Assembly: GCA_964479445.1 (NCBI GenBank)
Contig: CAYZMH010000130.1
Coordinates: 1-6,373, forward strand
DNA length: 6,373 nt
From: CAYZMH01 sp964479445
Lineage (GTDB): Bacteria > Bacteroidota > Bacteroidia > Bacteroidales > GCA-2748055
Reading direction: 5' to 3'
In this document: one piece after another, positions 1 through 6,300 of the stretch
How the letters are laid out: the number at the start of each line of letters is the position of its first letter
How positions within the stretch are numbered: the first letter of the stretch is position 1
Made by a program: the position numbers and the translations under genes
Notes under the pieces: generated by a model
The model's database searches: none
The model's input: only the letters and a program-made list of their open reading frames with translations
Told to the model about the DNA's origin: nothing

Positions 1-2183
1 CCGTCTTCCTGGTCCTGCGGTTTCGACAGGGGATGTTGCAATACGACTACCGACCGGCCTTCCACCCTGATCATCCCGTTTACCTCTTCGTTACCTGTCT
101 CTTCGTTCAACCGGTCGTTAGCGGTATCAAGTACCCGTTTCCATGTTGTGCCGTATTGTTCGGGGGGCAATGTATAATCAATGGGAATATGCGAGGCGTT
201 AAACATGATATAGAAACTGTCATCCTTAATTTTCTCTCCTTTCCTTCCCGGCGACCGTATCCCGTCTCCATTTAAAAATACTGCCAGGGAGCGGGCATAC
301 TCATGAGCCCAGTGTTCATCCTTCATTTCGGTTCCTTCAGGTAAAAACCAGGCAATGTCTTTCAGCCCTTTGCCCTTAATGGGCTGTCCCTGGAACCATT
401 TGCGCCTGCGAAAAACAGGATGTTTTTTTCGTAAATGAATGAGCTTGCGGGTAAATTCCAGCAACTCCCTGTCTGCACCTTCCCAGTCGGTCCACGAAAT
501 CTCATTATCCTGGCAGTATGCATTGTTATTCCCCTGCTGGGTCCTTGAGATCTCATCACCCGAGAGCAACATGGGTACTCCCTGGGAAAAGAACAGGGTG
601 ACAAGGAAATTTCGTTTTTGCCTTTTTCTCCATTCCTGTACCATCGGATCCTCACTGGGTCCTTCCTCACCGCAGTTCCAGGAACGGTTATCGTTGATCC
701 CATCGCGGCTGTTTTCGCCGTTTGCCTCATTATGTTTCTCGTTATATGACACCAGGTCGTGGAGGGTAAACCCGTCATGCACTGTAATAAAATTAATGCT
801 CGCCACCGGCATGCGGTAATTGTCATGATACAGGTCTGAACTCCCGGTGAAACGGGTTGCAAATTCAGGCAATGTACTTTCAGCGCCCCGCCAGTAGTCG
901 CGCATGCAGTCACGGTATTTTCCATTCCATTCTGTCCAGCCCGCCGGGAATTTCCCAACCTGGTAACCTCCTTCCCCCACATCCCAGGGTTCAGCAATAA
1001 GTTTCGACTGGGAGATAAGCGGATCCTGGTAGATAATATCGAAAAATGTTCCCAGCATGTTGACATCATGCAATTCACGGGCAAGGGCTGAAGCCACGTC
1101 AAACCTGAATCCGTCCACATGCATTTCCCGGATCCAGTACCTGAGGCTGTCCATAATTAACCGCAGGGCACTGCGCAGCGAAGCATTCAGGGTGTTACCG
1201 GTACCGGTGTAATCCATATAATACCGTTTGTTGTGGGTCACCCTGTAATATCCAAGGTTATCAATTCCCCTGAAGGAAAGGGTAGGTCCCCTGTGGTTCC
1301 CCTCGCCGGTATGGTTATAGACTACATCCAGGATCACTTCAATTCCCGCGCTGTGCAGTGCTTTAACCATATCTTTAAACTCTGTCACCTGTTCACCATA
1401 GGTGCCCCTGGCTGCATACCGTACATCGGGAGCAAAAAATCCCAGGGTGTTGTATCCCCAGTAGTTGGTTAACCCTTTTTGCTGCAGGTGCCGGTCGGTA
1501 ATAAAATGGTGAACCGGCATCAGTTCAACAGCAGTAATTCCGAGGTTGGTGAGGTATTCAATGGAGGCCGGATGTGAAATCCCGGAGTACGTTCCCCTTA
1601 ATTCTTCCGGTATATCAGGGTTACGTTTTGTAAATCCCTTTACATGTGTCTCATAAATAACGGTTTTATGGTAAGGGGTTTTCAGGAGCTTATCTCCCTC
1701 CCAGTCGTACTTTTCATCAACAACCACCGATTTGGGCATAAACGGGGCACTATCGGAATCGCTGAATGACAGGTCCTTTTTTTTATGGCCCACCTGGTAC
1801 CCGAACAGCGAATCGTCCCAATCAATGGTCCCTGAAATAGCCTTGGCATACGGATCGGTCAGTAATTTATTCGGATTAAACCGGTGACCCCTCCCCGGCT
1901 TGTACGGTCCGTGCACCCGGTACCCGTATAACTGCCCCGCTTTAACTCCCGGCAGGTACCCATGCCATACATCATGGGTGCGTTCTTTTAAAGCAATCCG
2001 CTGCGTTTCCCGGTGAGGCTTATCCTTATCGAACAGGCATAGTTCTACCGCGGTTGCGTTTTCGGAGTGCAATGCAAAGTTCACCCCGTTTTTATCCGGG
2101 GTTGCTCCGAGTGGATAGGGGCTGCCCGGCATTATGGTATGATGTTTCATAGGTGGTAAATTCGTAGTATCATTTTTTTCCAT
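1..2183 (-). CDS. glgX: Glycogen debranching enzyme GlgX (GH13 isoamylase-type), 3' end cut by window edge
   Basis: This enzyme hydrolyses alpha-1,6 branch points of glycogen or limit dextrins in the cytoplasm, releasing short maltooligosaccharides. The frame is open for 727 codons and leaves the window without a stop. Residues ~20-115 look like a CBM48-type N-terminal domain (GYRVHGPY, RFNPNKLL), followed by the GH13 barrel. GH13 motifs are D286VVYNHT, the nucleophile Asp362 in DGFRFD, the acid/base Glu398 in LIAEPWD and Asp470 in FITVHD. The spacings (36 and 72 residues) are close to those I recall for E. coli GlgX. SWNCGEEG (501-508), SQGVPMLLSGDE (533-544) and GNNNAYCQD (from 551) are GlgX-type signatures. 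At 727+ residues it is somewhat longer than the E. coli enzyme (about 657), so probably only a few codons are missing. The ATG at 2181-2183 is preferred because GAAGG lies about 9 bases upstream. In-frame ATGs at 2148-2150 (no SD) and 2262-2264 are alternatives. No other glycogen gene is visible. Confidence 0.95.
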   Translation of the reverse strand, partial: MEKNDTTNLPPMKHHTIMPGSPYPLGATPDKNGVNFALHSENATAVELCLFDKDKPHRETQRIALKERTHDVWHGYLPGVKAGQLYGYRVHGPYKPGRGHRFNPNKLLTDPYAKAISGTIDWDDSLFGYQVGHKKKDLSFSDSDSAPFMPKSVVVDEKYDWEGDKLLKTPYHKTVIYETHVKGFTKRNPDIPEELRGTYSGISHPASIEYLTNLGITAVELMPVHHFITDRHLQQKGLTNYWGYNTLGFFAPDVRYAARGTYGEQVTEFKDMVKALHSAGIEVILDVVYNHTGEGNHRGPTLSFRGIDNLGYYRVTHNKRYYMDYTGTGNTLNASLRSALRLIMDSLRYWIREMHVDGFRFDVASALARELHDVNMLGTFFDIIYQDPLISQSKLIAEPWDVGEGGYQVGKFPAGWTEWNGKYRDCMRDYWRGAESTLPEFATRFTGSSDLYHDNYRMPVASINFITVHDGFTLHDLVSYNEKHNEANGENSRDGINDNRSWNCGEEGPSEDPMVQEWRKRQKRNFLVTLFFSQGVPMLLSGDEISRTQQGNNNAYCQDNEISWTDWEGADRELLEFTRKLIHLRKKHPVFRRRKWFQGQPIKGKGLKDIAWFLPEGTEMKDEHWAHEYARSLAVFLNGDGIRSPGRKGEKIKDDSFYIMFNASHIPIDYTLPPEQYGTTWKRVLDTANDRLNEETGNEEVNGMIRVEGRSVVVLQHPLSKPQDQED

Positions 2184-2327
2184 TCCGGAACACCTTCGTG
2201 GGAGGTCCGTTAAAAACAGCCATTTGCTTACGGGCAACAACCAACCAATAATCTCGTTCCCCATTCAGAACACTCTGCCTGTCCCCTCCTGTAAAACAAT
2301 GGGTTGGATTGCTAACGACGAACCATC
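2184..2327 (-). other. Intergenic gap before glgX, with an in-frame N-terminal extension possible
   Basis: These 144 bases separate the serine hydrolase stop from the chosen glgX start. I see no clear intrinsic terminator (a stem followed by a T-run) and no convincing Bacteroidota-type -7 box. The glgX frame stays open upstream to an ATG at 2262-2264, which is immediately preceded by an in-frame TGA. An AGGAGG sequence lies about 20 bases before that ATG, too far for a normal ribosome binding site. I therefore treat the stretch mainly as leader sequence. Confidence 0.45.
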
Positions 2328-3419
2328 TTACGGTTTTTCAGCTTTCAGCAACGGCTTTACCACGTTGGTCAGCATAAATCTCAACCCTTTTGATGCATAG
2401 GATTGATCGTTGAAGGTACCGATAAGAGATGTTTCCGTGAGTGGGTGGTAAAACATAAACGCACCGGTAATGCCCACACAGCCCCAGCAAAAAAACTTTT
2501 CCGGCTGCAACAACGGAATCACTTTCGGCTTCCAGATCGAATACCCGTAATTAAATCCGACAGCAGGAAATCCCATGCCAGTGTCGTCATGGATCATCCG
2601 GGTTAATGTTTCTTCTTTTACCAGGCGGTATTGAACCAATGCTTTCATAAAAGCCAGGTACTCATGCAAAGGGGCTACAACACCTCCTCCTGCATAATCT
2701 ATCTTTGTTATACGCGTATTTTCAATAAGGTTGATGGTTAGGAGATAGATGTTGGCCGGCGGATACGGAGCGTTAGTCCGGGGTTCGGAATAGCCATGTA
2801 TATACGCATGTTCCATGTTCAACGGTTCAAAGATCATTTCATGCACCGCTTCATGAAAAGGTTTTTTTGTGATATACTCAATGATCAATCCCAGTAAGTA
2901 GTAATTGGTATCGGTATAATAGTGCTTCTGACCCGGCTTTCCGACAGGCTTCAGGTTACTTTTCCCCCAGTGCAGCGCCTCCCTCACTGTCATCTCCAGG
3001 CCGGGATCGGCGATCATCTTCTTAACCAGCGGAAAAAACACATCATTCAATCCGGATGTTTGCTTCAGCAACTGTTTGATGGTAATATCGTTGGAATATT
3101 CCCTGCCTTTATATACATGCAGGCCGTTAACCAGTTCTGCATCCAGGTATTGCGCGATCTGATCATCAAAATTAAGCAGGCCTTTATCGTGCAGCATACC
3201 GATGACCGTGGCTGTAAACAACTTACCGACAGATGCCAGGTGGTTGGGCTGCAGAACATTCGCCTGAATTTCCCCGGTTTTTCCTTCCGCAAGCCGGATA
3301 TCCAGATCCAGCTTCCCGGAATGGACCAGGAGGTATGCATTCTTGACCTTTTTATCCTGTTGAACCTGGTGTCTGAATGCAGACTCAATTTTTTGTTGAA
3401 CCGTAGGTTTCTTATCCAT
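2328..3419 (-). CDS. Beta-lactamase/PBP superfamily serine hydrolase, no signal peptide
   Basis: A serine hydrolase of the class C beta-lactamase/esterase/D-aminopeptidase superfamily (Pfam Beta-lactamase type); the substrate cannot be told. From the ATG at 3417-3419 it has 363 residues, a normal length. The SxxK motif is Ser63-Val-Gly-Lys66 (in HLASVGKLFTA), giving the nucleophile and base. LLKQTSGL at 117-124 is the usual LLxHTSGL element. Tyr168-Thr-Asp170, followed by TNYYLLG, is the YxN-like second motif. The third motif, usually HxG or KTG, reads W-G-Cys314-Val-Gly before ITGAFMFYHP, so Cys replaces the basic or His residue. The N-terminus (MDKKPTVQQK) is hydrophilic, with no signal peptide or lipobox, so the protein is probably cytoplasmic, which is unusual for the superfamily. 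A TTG at 3447-3449 would add 10 residues; the ATG was preferred, although neither has a well-placed SD. It lies 141 bases after the glycosyltransferase and 144 before glgX, on the same strand. It is likelier an esterase or peptidase than a resistance enzyme (inference). Confidence 0.88.
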   Translation of the reverse strand: MDKKPTVQQKIESAFRHQVQQDKKVKNAYLLVHSGKLDLDIRLAEGKTGEIQANVLQPNHLASVGKLFTATVIGMLHDKGLLNFDDQIAQYLDAELVNGLHVYKGREYSNDITIKQLLKQTSGLNDVFFPLVKKMIADPGLEMTVREALHWGKSNLKPVGKPGQKHYYTDTNYYLLGLIIEYITKKPFHEAVHEMIFEPLNMEHAYIHGYSEPRTNAPYPPANIYLLTINLIENTRITKIDYAGGGVVAPLHEYLAFMKALVQYRLVKEETLTRMIHDDTGMGFPAVGFNYGYSIWKPKVIPLLQPEKFFCWGCVGITGAFMFYHPLTETSLIGTFNDQSYASKGLRFMLTNVVKPLLKAEKP

Positions 3420-3560
3420 CTTTTTTATTAAAAATTGTTCCCCCTGCAATATATGTAAAATCTTCTTTAAGGCAGCAGACAGAAGTGGCCATCTGACCTG
3501 CCCGGTGATAAAACGACACCCCCTTCGCCTGTTCCGGCAATGGGTGGATCAGTCAGGCCC

Positions 3561-4820
3561 TCAACGACGCGAGGTACTGGTTTGTCCCGTGATCAGGTCA
3601 TACAATTTCTCCGGGTCACTCTCCTTCTGCATGGCCATGCTGATCTTTGCTGCGTTTTTTTTATAATCGGAGCAGGTATAAAGATCCAGCAACCGGCTTT
3701 GGAATGTTTTCTCATTGAATTTGCGTATAGACATACCATCCGGACCCAGCTGCATTCGTGCCACGGTTTTTTCCCAGTAAAACTGATCCAGTACATGGGG
3801 GATGATCAAGGACGGACACCCATATTTCAGGACCATTTGGGTGGTCCCGGCTCCTCCGTGATGCACCACTGCATATACCCTGGGGAACAACCAGCCATGG
3901 GGCAGATGGCCGGTATAAAAGACATGACCGGGAGGCTCCTCCACTGCCTCCAGTCCGCCCCCTTCCACATCGATTATAGCCGGAATGGCATGCCGTTTTA
4001 ACACATTCAGGATGCTGCGGGTCTTCTCCCCGGGATGGGGATTCGCCATACTGCCAAAGGTGATAAAAACAATCTTCTCATGACGCGCGATAAATTGCAA
4101 TAACTCCTCACCGGGTTGCCAGCTGCCGGGGCTGCTCCGGTCATAGAACCCGGTGATAAAGGTGCGACGGGGAGCATGAGGTGGTCTGACAAAAAGGGAA
4201 GGCGACAGGGTATAGAGGGTCTTCTCCTTCTCCAGCATGGTTTTTTTAATGGAGGAGATACGAAGCCTTGTTCCCCGGTATTCGGATTTGAATTTCCTGG
4301 AAGTCATTTTCAGCATGGCGGCCTTCATGGTATAGACCGCCCCCACCCTTATCCTGTGGAGGAACGTTCCGGGATTCCCACCCAGGTCGGTAAGCGGATC
4401 CAGTGTGGGATTTACCAGGATGGTTTCTCCGGCATGGGTCATCCCCCAGAGCACACTGTAGTTACATTTGGGATGGTACAGGATAAGACCGGGGGCTTCC
4501 TCTACCTGGATGCGATGTTGCAGGGCCAGGCTCTCCCTGGAAAGTTTCAGGCTCCTGCGGGCCATTCCCAGGAGTCTGCCCGCTCTTTTAAAAAAAGACC
4601 CCTGTCCGCCAAAGAGAAGCTGTGCATTCTGTCCTTCCATCAGTTCCATGATCTCGCTGCTGAACCCCCTGAAAGCAACCCCCATCTCCTCCACCAGCCC
4701 GCGGTAGGGTTCAGGGAACACACAGATCACCTCCCACTCCTTCTCCTGCAACACCCGGGCAATAGCCAGAAAGGGTTCAATGTCGCCACGTGTACCGATG
4801 GAAAAGAGGAGGGCTTTCAT
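3561..4820 (-). CDS. GT-B fold glycosyltransferase, UGT/macrolide/sterol glucosyltransferase type
   Basis: This enzyme probably transfers a sugar from a nucleotide-sugar donor to a small-molecule or lipid acceptor (COG1819-like, GT1/GT28 relatives). It has 419 residues, the usual length. The N-terminal acceptor domain opens with MKALLFSIGTRGDIEPFLAIA. In GtfA/GtfB-like members the Asp of GTRGD is the proposed catalytic base, here Asp13. The C-terminal donor domain has FGSM (255-258), a YTGHLPHGWLFPRV segment (302-315), and the family hallmark VHHGGAGTT (His320-His-Gly-Gly-Ala-Gly-Thr-Thr327), followed by DQFYW with Asp345-Gln346, which contacts the donor sugar in this family. There is no signal peptide or transmembrane segment. 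Basic, hydrophobic stretches (residues ~76-95 and ~165-195) could allow peripheral membrane contact, as in lipid glycosyltransferases (inference). The ATG at 4818-4820 was chosen because the family motif starts right there; an upstream in-frame start would add a 19-residue unrelated tail. No SD is visible. The acceptor cannot be predicted from context. Confidence 0.9.
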   Translation of the reverse strand: MKALLFSIGTRGDIEPFLAIARVLQEKEWEVICVFPEPYRGLVEEMGVAFRGFSSEIMELMEGQNAQLLFGGQGSFFKRAGRLLGMARRSLKLSRESLALQHRIQVEEAPGLILYHPKCNYSVLWGMTHAGETILVNPTLDPLTDLGGNPGTFLHRIRVGAVYTMKAAMLKMTSRKFKSEYRGTRLRISSIKKTMLEKEKTLYTLSPSLFVRPPHAPRRTFITGFYDRSSPGSWQPGEELLQFIARHEKIVFITFGSMANPHPGEKTRSILNVLKRHAIPAIIDVEGGGLEAVEEPPGHVFYTGHLPHGWLFPRVYAVVHHGGAGTTQMVLKYGCPSLIIPHVLDQFYWEKTVARMQLGPDGMSIRKFNEKTFQSRLLDLYTCSDYKKNAAKISMAMQKESDPEKLYDLITGQTSTSRR

Positions 4821-4839
4821 GGAGAGGTTTTTTATATTA

Positions 4840-4860
4840 CACGCCGCACATCGCACGCCG
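4840..4860. repeat. Short tandem heptamer repeat, three units
   Basis: Three consecutive 7-base units occupy this stretch: CACGCCG (4840-4846), CACATCG (4847-4853) and CACGCCG (4854-4860). The outer two are identical and the middle one differs at two positions. The array lies 20 bases upstream of the glycosyltransferase ATG, in the probable leader. Short intergenic heptamer repeats are known in several bacterial groups. Three units is too few to be sure this is more than chance or a slippage relic. Confidence 0.5.
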
Positions 4861-4887
4861 GGAGCCAAAAGATACAAAATCTCCCGG
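4858..4887 (-). promoter_or_regulatory. 7-bp inverted repeat enclosing a possible -7 promoter box
   Basis: CCGGGAG (4858-4864) and CTCCCGG (4881-4887) are perfect inverted copies separated by 16 bases. On the minus strand the spacer contains TATCTTTTG (4866-4874), close to the Bacteroidota -7 consensus TAnnTTTG but with one extra T, about 46 bases before the glycosyltransferase ATG. I see no clear -33 TTTG. Neither strand has a T-run after the stem, so it is not an intrinsic terminator. The layout could be a promoter flanked by operator half-sites about two helical turns apart, but this is speculative. Confidence 0.25.
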
Positions 4888-4942
4888 AAATTACAGCCAT
4901 ATTGACAGGTCTGTACCGGGCACGGCCGGTTTTAAACGCCAA

Positions 4943-5773
4943 TCAGTGACTCAGAAACGTTACCGTAAGTACGGAATGATCCAGTGAATTATCCACGGTC
5001 ACGTTGGTCTCGGTCTGACTGCTGGCATTCTTTACCTTTACAGCTACGGTATGCTCACCCGCTTCCAACTCCACGGGGTAATTAATGCTCCAGTTGGAAC
5101 CACCACTGCTCACGTTATCATCGGTGACGATCCGAAGGTGCTGGCTTCCCCCGACCTCCGGGATTTCCCCGTCAATAAAAAGAGCTACCTGGATCCTGGA
5201 GTACGCGTTCCATTGTGTACCGTAAACGCTACCGGTTGTGGAAAGAAGCACGCTGGTGTTTTCCGGCACCTGTATGGTTCTGGTAAGTCCGGGTATGGCT
5301 TCAAACTCGGTATCGCTATCTGAAATAAAGATCGTGGAAGTTCCGTAATAATTGGTTGATCGCTGTCCGAGCCGGCCGGTCTCTTCTGCATACAGGGCAT
5401 AGGGTACAGAAAGTAATTGAGAAGTTCCAACGGACTCAAAATTTGTTCCACCCCCGGTATCTATTTCTAACCTGATGAAGTGATCAGCTTCTCCCCACCT
5501 GATGGTATCAAATTGGCCTGTAACGGGATTCCCTTCCCCGATCGCAAGGTGGATCATGCCATAGGGATTGCTGGTATCGCTATGTGTTTCGGTATACACC
5601 GGCGTACCCGTTATGGTCTTTTCCAGGATGCTTACACGAACAGATACATGCTGGTCTGCCAACAGTTCTCCACTGTTATCCCTGATAACAGCCTGGTATT
5701 GAAAGGATCCCGATTGGGCAACAAGGCACATAGCTACGATCAGGCCTGCAAATAGTAGAATAGTTCTTTTCAT
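4943..5773 (-). CDS. Secreted two-domain Bacteroidota protein of unknown function
   Basis: I recognise the N-terminal domain type but not a function. From the ATG at 5771-5773 the product has 276 residues and begins MKRTILLFAGLIVAMCLVAQ, a classic Sec signal peptide with likely cleavage near residues 19-20. Cys16 is not in a good lipobox. Residues ~22-131 (FQYQAVIRDNSGELL, then TETHSDTSNPYG, IRWGEADHFI and QLLSVPYALYAEE) match a domain common at the start of secreted Bacteroidota proteins. There it often precedes collagen-like, tail-fibre-like or trimerising segments. Residues ~145-276 are Ser/Thr/Val-rich with alternating beta pattern (RIQVALFIDGE, ELEAGEHTVAVKV, SVLTVTFLSH). They look like a beta-sandwich of the C1q/TNF or tail-fibre-knob kind (inference). 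No type IX secretion C-terminal sorting domain is evident. An in-frame ATG 87 bases upstream was rejected because it would bury the signal peptide. A periplasmic or surface location is likely. Confidence 0.82.
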   Translation of the reverse strand: MKRTILLFAGLIVAMCLVAQSGSFQYQAVIRDNSGELLADQHVSVRVSILEKTITGTPVYTETHSDTSNPYGMIHLAIGEGNPVTGQFDTIRWGEADHFIRLEIDTGGGTNFESVGTSQLLSVPYALYAEETGRLGQRSTNYYGTSTIFISDSDTEFEAIPGLTRTIQVPENTSVLLSTTGSVYGTQWNAYSRIQVALFIDGEIPEVGGSQHLRIVTDDNVSSGGSNWSINYPVELEAGEHTVAVKVKNASSQTETNVTVDNSLDHSVLTVTFLSH

Positions 5774-5819
5774 AACGGTAGTTTTAATGGTTACTAGGTC
5801 TACGATGTTTTTTGCACTG

Positions 5820-5855
5820 GCTTGAAAACGATCTGTCAGGCAGATCAATTCAAGC
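5820..5855 (-). promoter_or_regulatory. Interrupted hairpin in the 5' leader of the secreted-protein gene
   Basis: The outer arms are GCTTGAA (5820-5826) and TTCAAGC (5849-5855), 7 bp. The inner arms are GATCTG (5830-5835) and CAGATC (5841-5846), 6 bp. A small asymmetric internal loop (AAC against AA) separates them, and the apical loop is 5 bases (5836-5840). The structure ends 46 bases before the ATG on the minus strand. No T-run follows it on either strand, so it is not a standard intrinsic terminator. It could be an mRNA leader stem that affects stability or translation, or a dyad operator. Confidence 0.5.
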
Positions 5856-5860
5856 AACAC

Positions 5861-6300
5861 GGTCTCAGGGGTGGTTTATTGAGTTTTAATGAACCTCGGG
5901 GATGCTTCCTGTTTTTCTGTTATGGGCGGGGTAAAATACCGGAGGGTGGTTTAAAATTGCTGGAAGTGTGCACTGGCCATCTGGAATTGCTAGCGTACTA
6001 TACAAGAGAACATTTTGTTAATCCAATGGTTCAATTTTTAACAGATCCCTTATAGTCTGCTGATTATCAACAACTCAAATGTTAAATCATTGCTTGTACT
6101 GTCTGTTGGAAAGCGCGCAGATACGACAGATACCGGGTTAGACCGGGTGGTATTGCCCAGCGGAGATAATGTCGGGCGTTACCGTAAAAAAAATCCAGCA
6201 AACTCTTTATTGTAGATCCCGTAGAGCAGACACCTCGCTATTCCGGGCTCCAGGCATAGCAAAAAGATCACCGTTGTTTTTCGAGAATGAACAATTCGGT
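5861..6300. other. Gene-free stretch with short direct repeats
   Basis: I see no supportable gene in these 440 bases. The frames that stay open on either strand have no family motif, no good ribosome binding site and unconvincing composition. The stretch holds a 10-base direct repeat GGGTGGTTTA (5869-5878 and 5944-5953), a double CAGATAC (6118-6124 and 6127-6133) and a double ACCGGGT (6132-6138 and 6142-6148). A run of eight T on the minus strand lies at about 6186-6193, but no clear stem precedes it, so I do not call a terminator. The promoter of the secreted-protein gene should lie here, yet I find no exact TAnnTTTG box at a good distance. Confidence 0.4.

Noticed and set aside
362..1120. 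252-codon minus-strand frame with Cys/Trp/Arg-rich translation
   Set aside because: It is a shifted frame inside glgX; the other minus-strand frame gives all GlgX catalytic motifs through the same bases.
2922..3431. 169-codon plus-strand frame opposite the serine hydrolase
   Set aside because: It is antisense to the SxxK- and YxD-bearing frame; it has no recognisable domain and no ribosome binding site.
4915..4933. Hairpin ACCGG/CCGGT followed by TTTT on the plus strand, considered as a terminator
   Set aside because: The stem has only 5 bp and the T-run is short. It faces the plus strand, where there is no gene to terminate; read on the minus strand after the secreted-protein stop, no T-run follows.
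4116..4949. 277-codon plus-strand frame opposite the glycosyltransferase
   Set aside because: The translation is Gly/Pro/His-rich with no family motif, and it lies antisense to a gene with complete GT-B motifs, so it is a shadow.
5822..6055. 77-codon plus-strand frame in the gene-free stretch
   Set aside because: No ribosome binding site and no recognisable motif, the composition looks random, and it begins inside the leader hairpin.
6064..6072. TTATCAACA, resembling a DnaA box
   Set aside because: A single imperfect copy, with no cluster of boxes, no AT-rich unwinding region and no dnaA or dnaN nearby; not evidence for an origin.
4958..6189. 11-base match CGTTACCGTAA near 4959 and near 6178
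   Set aside because: One copy lies inside a coding end and nothing else around the two sites is shared; probably chance rather than a mobile-element end.
6055..6213. Open plus-strand frame with protein-like text (VLSVGKRADTTDTGLDRVV)
   Set aside because: It has no ATG start and no family resemblance, and is short enough to be open by chance; it could be a gene relic but cannot be supported.
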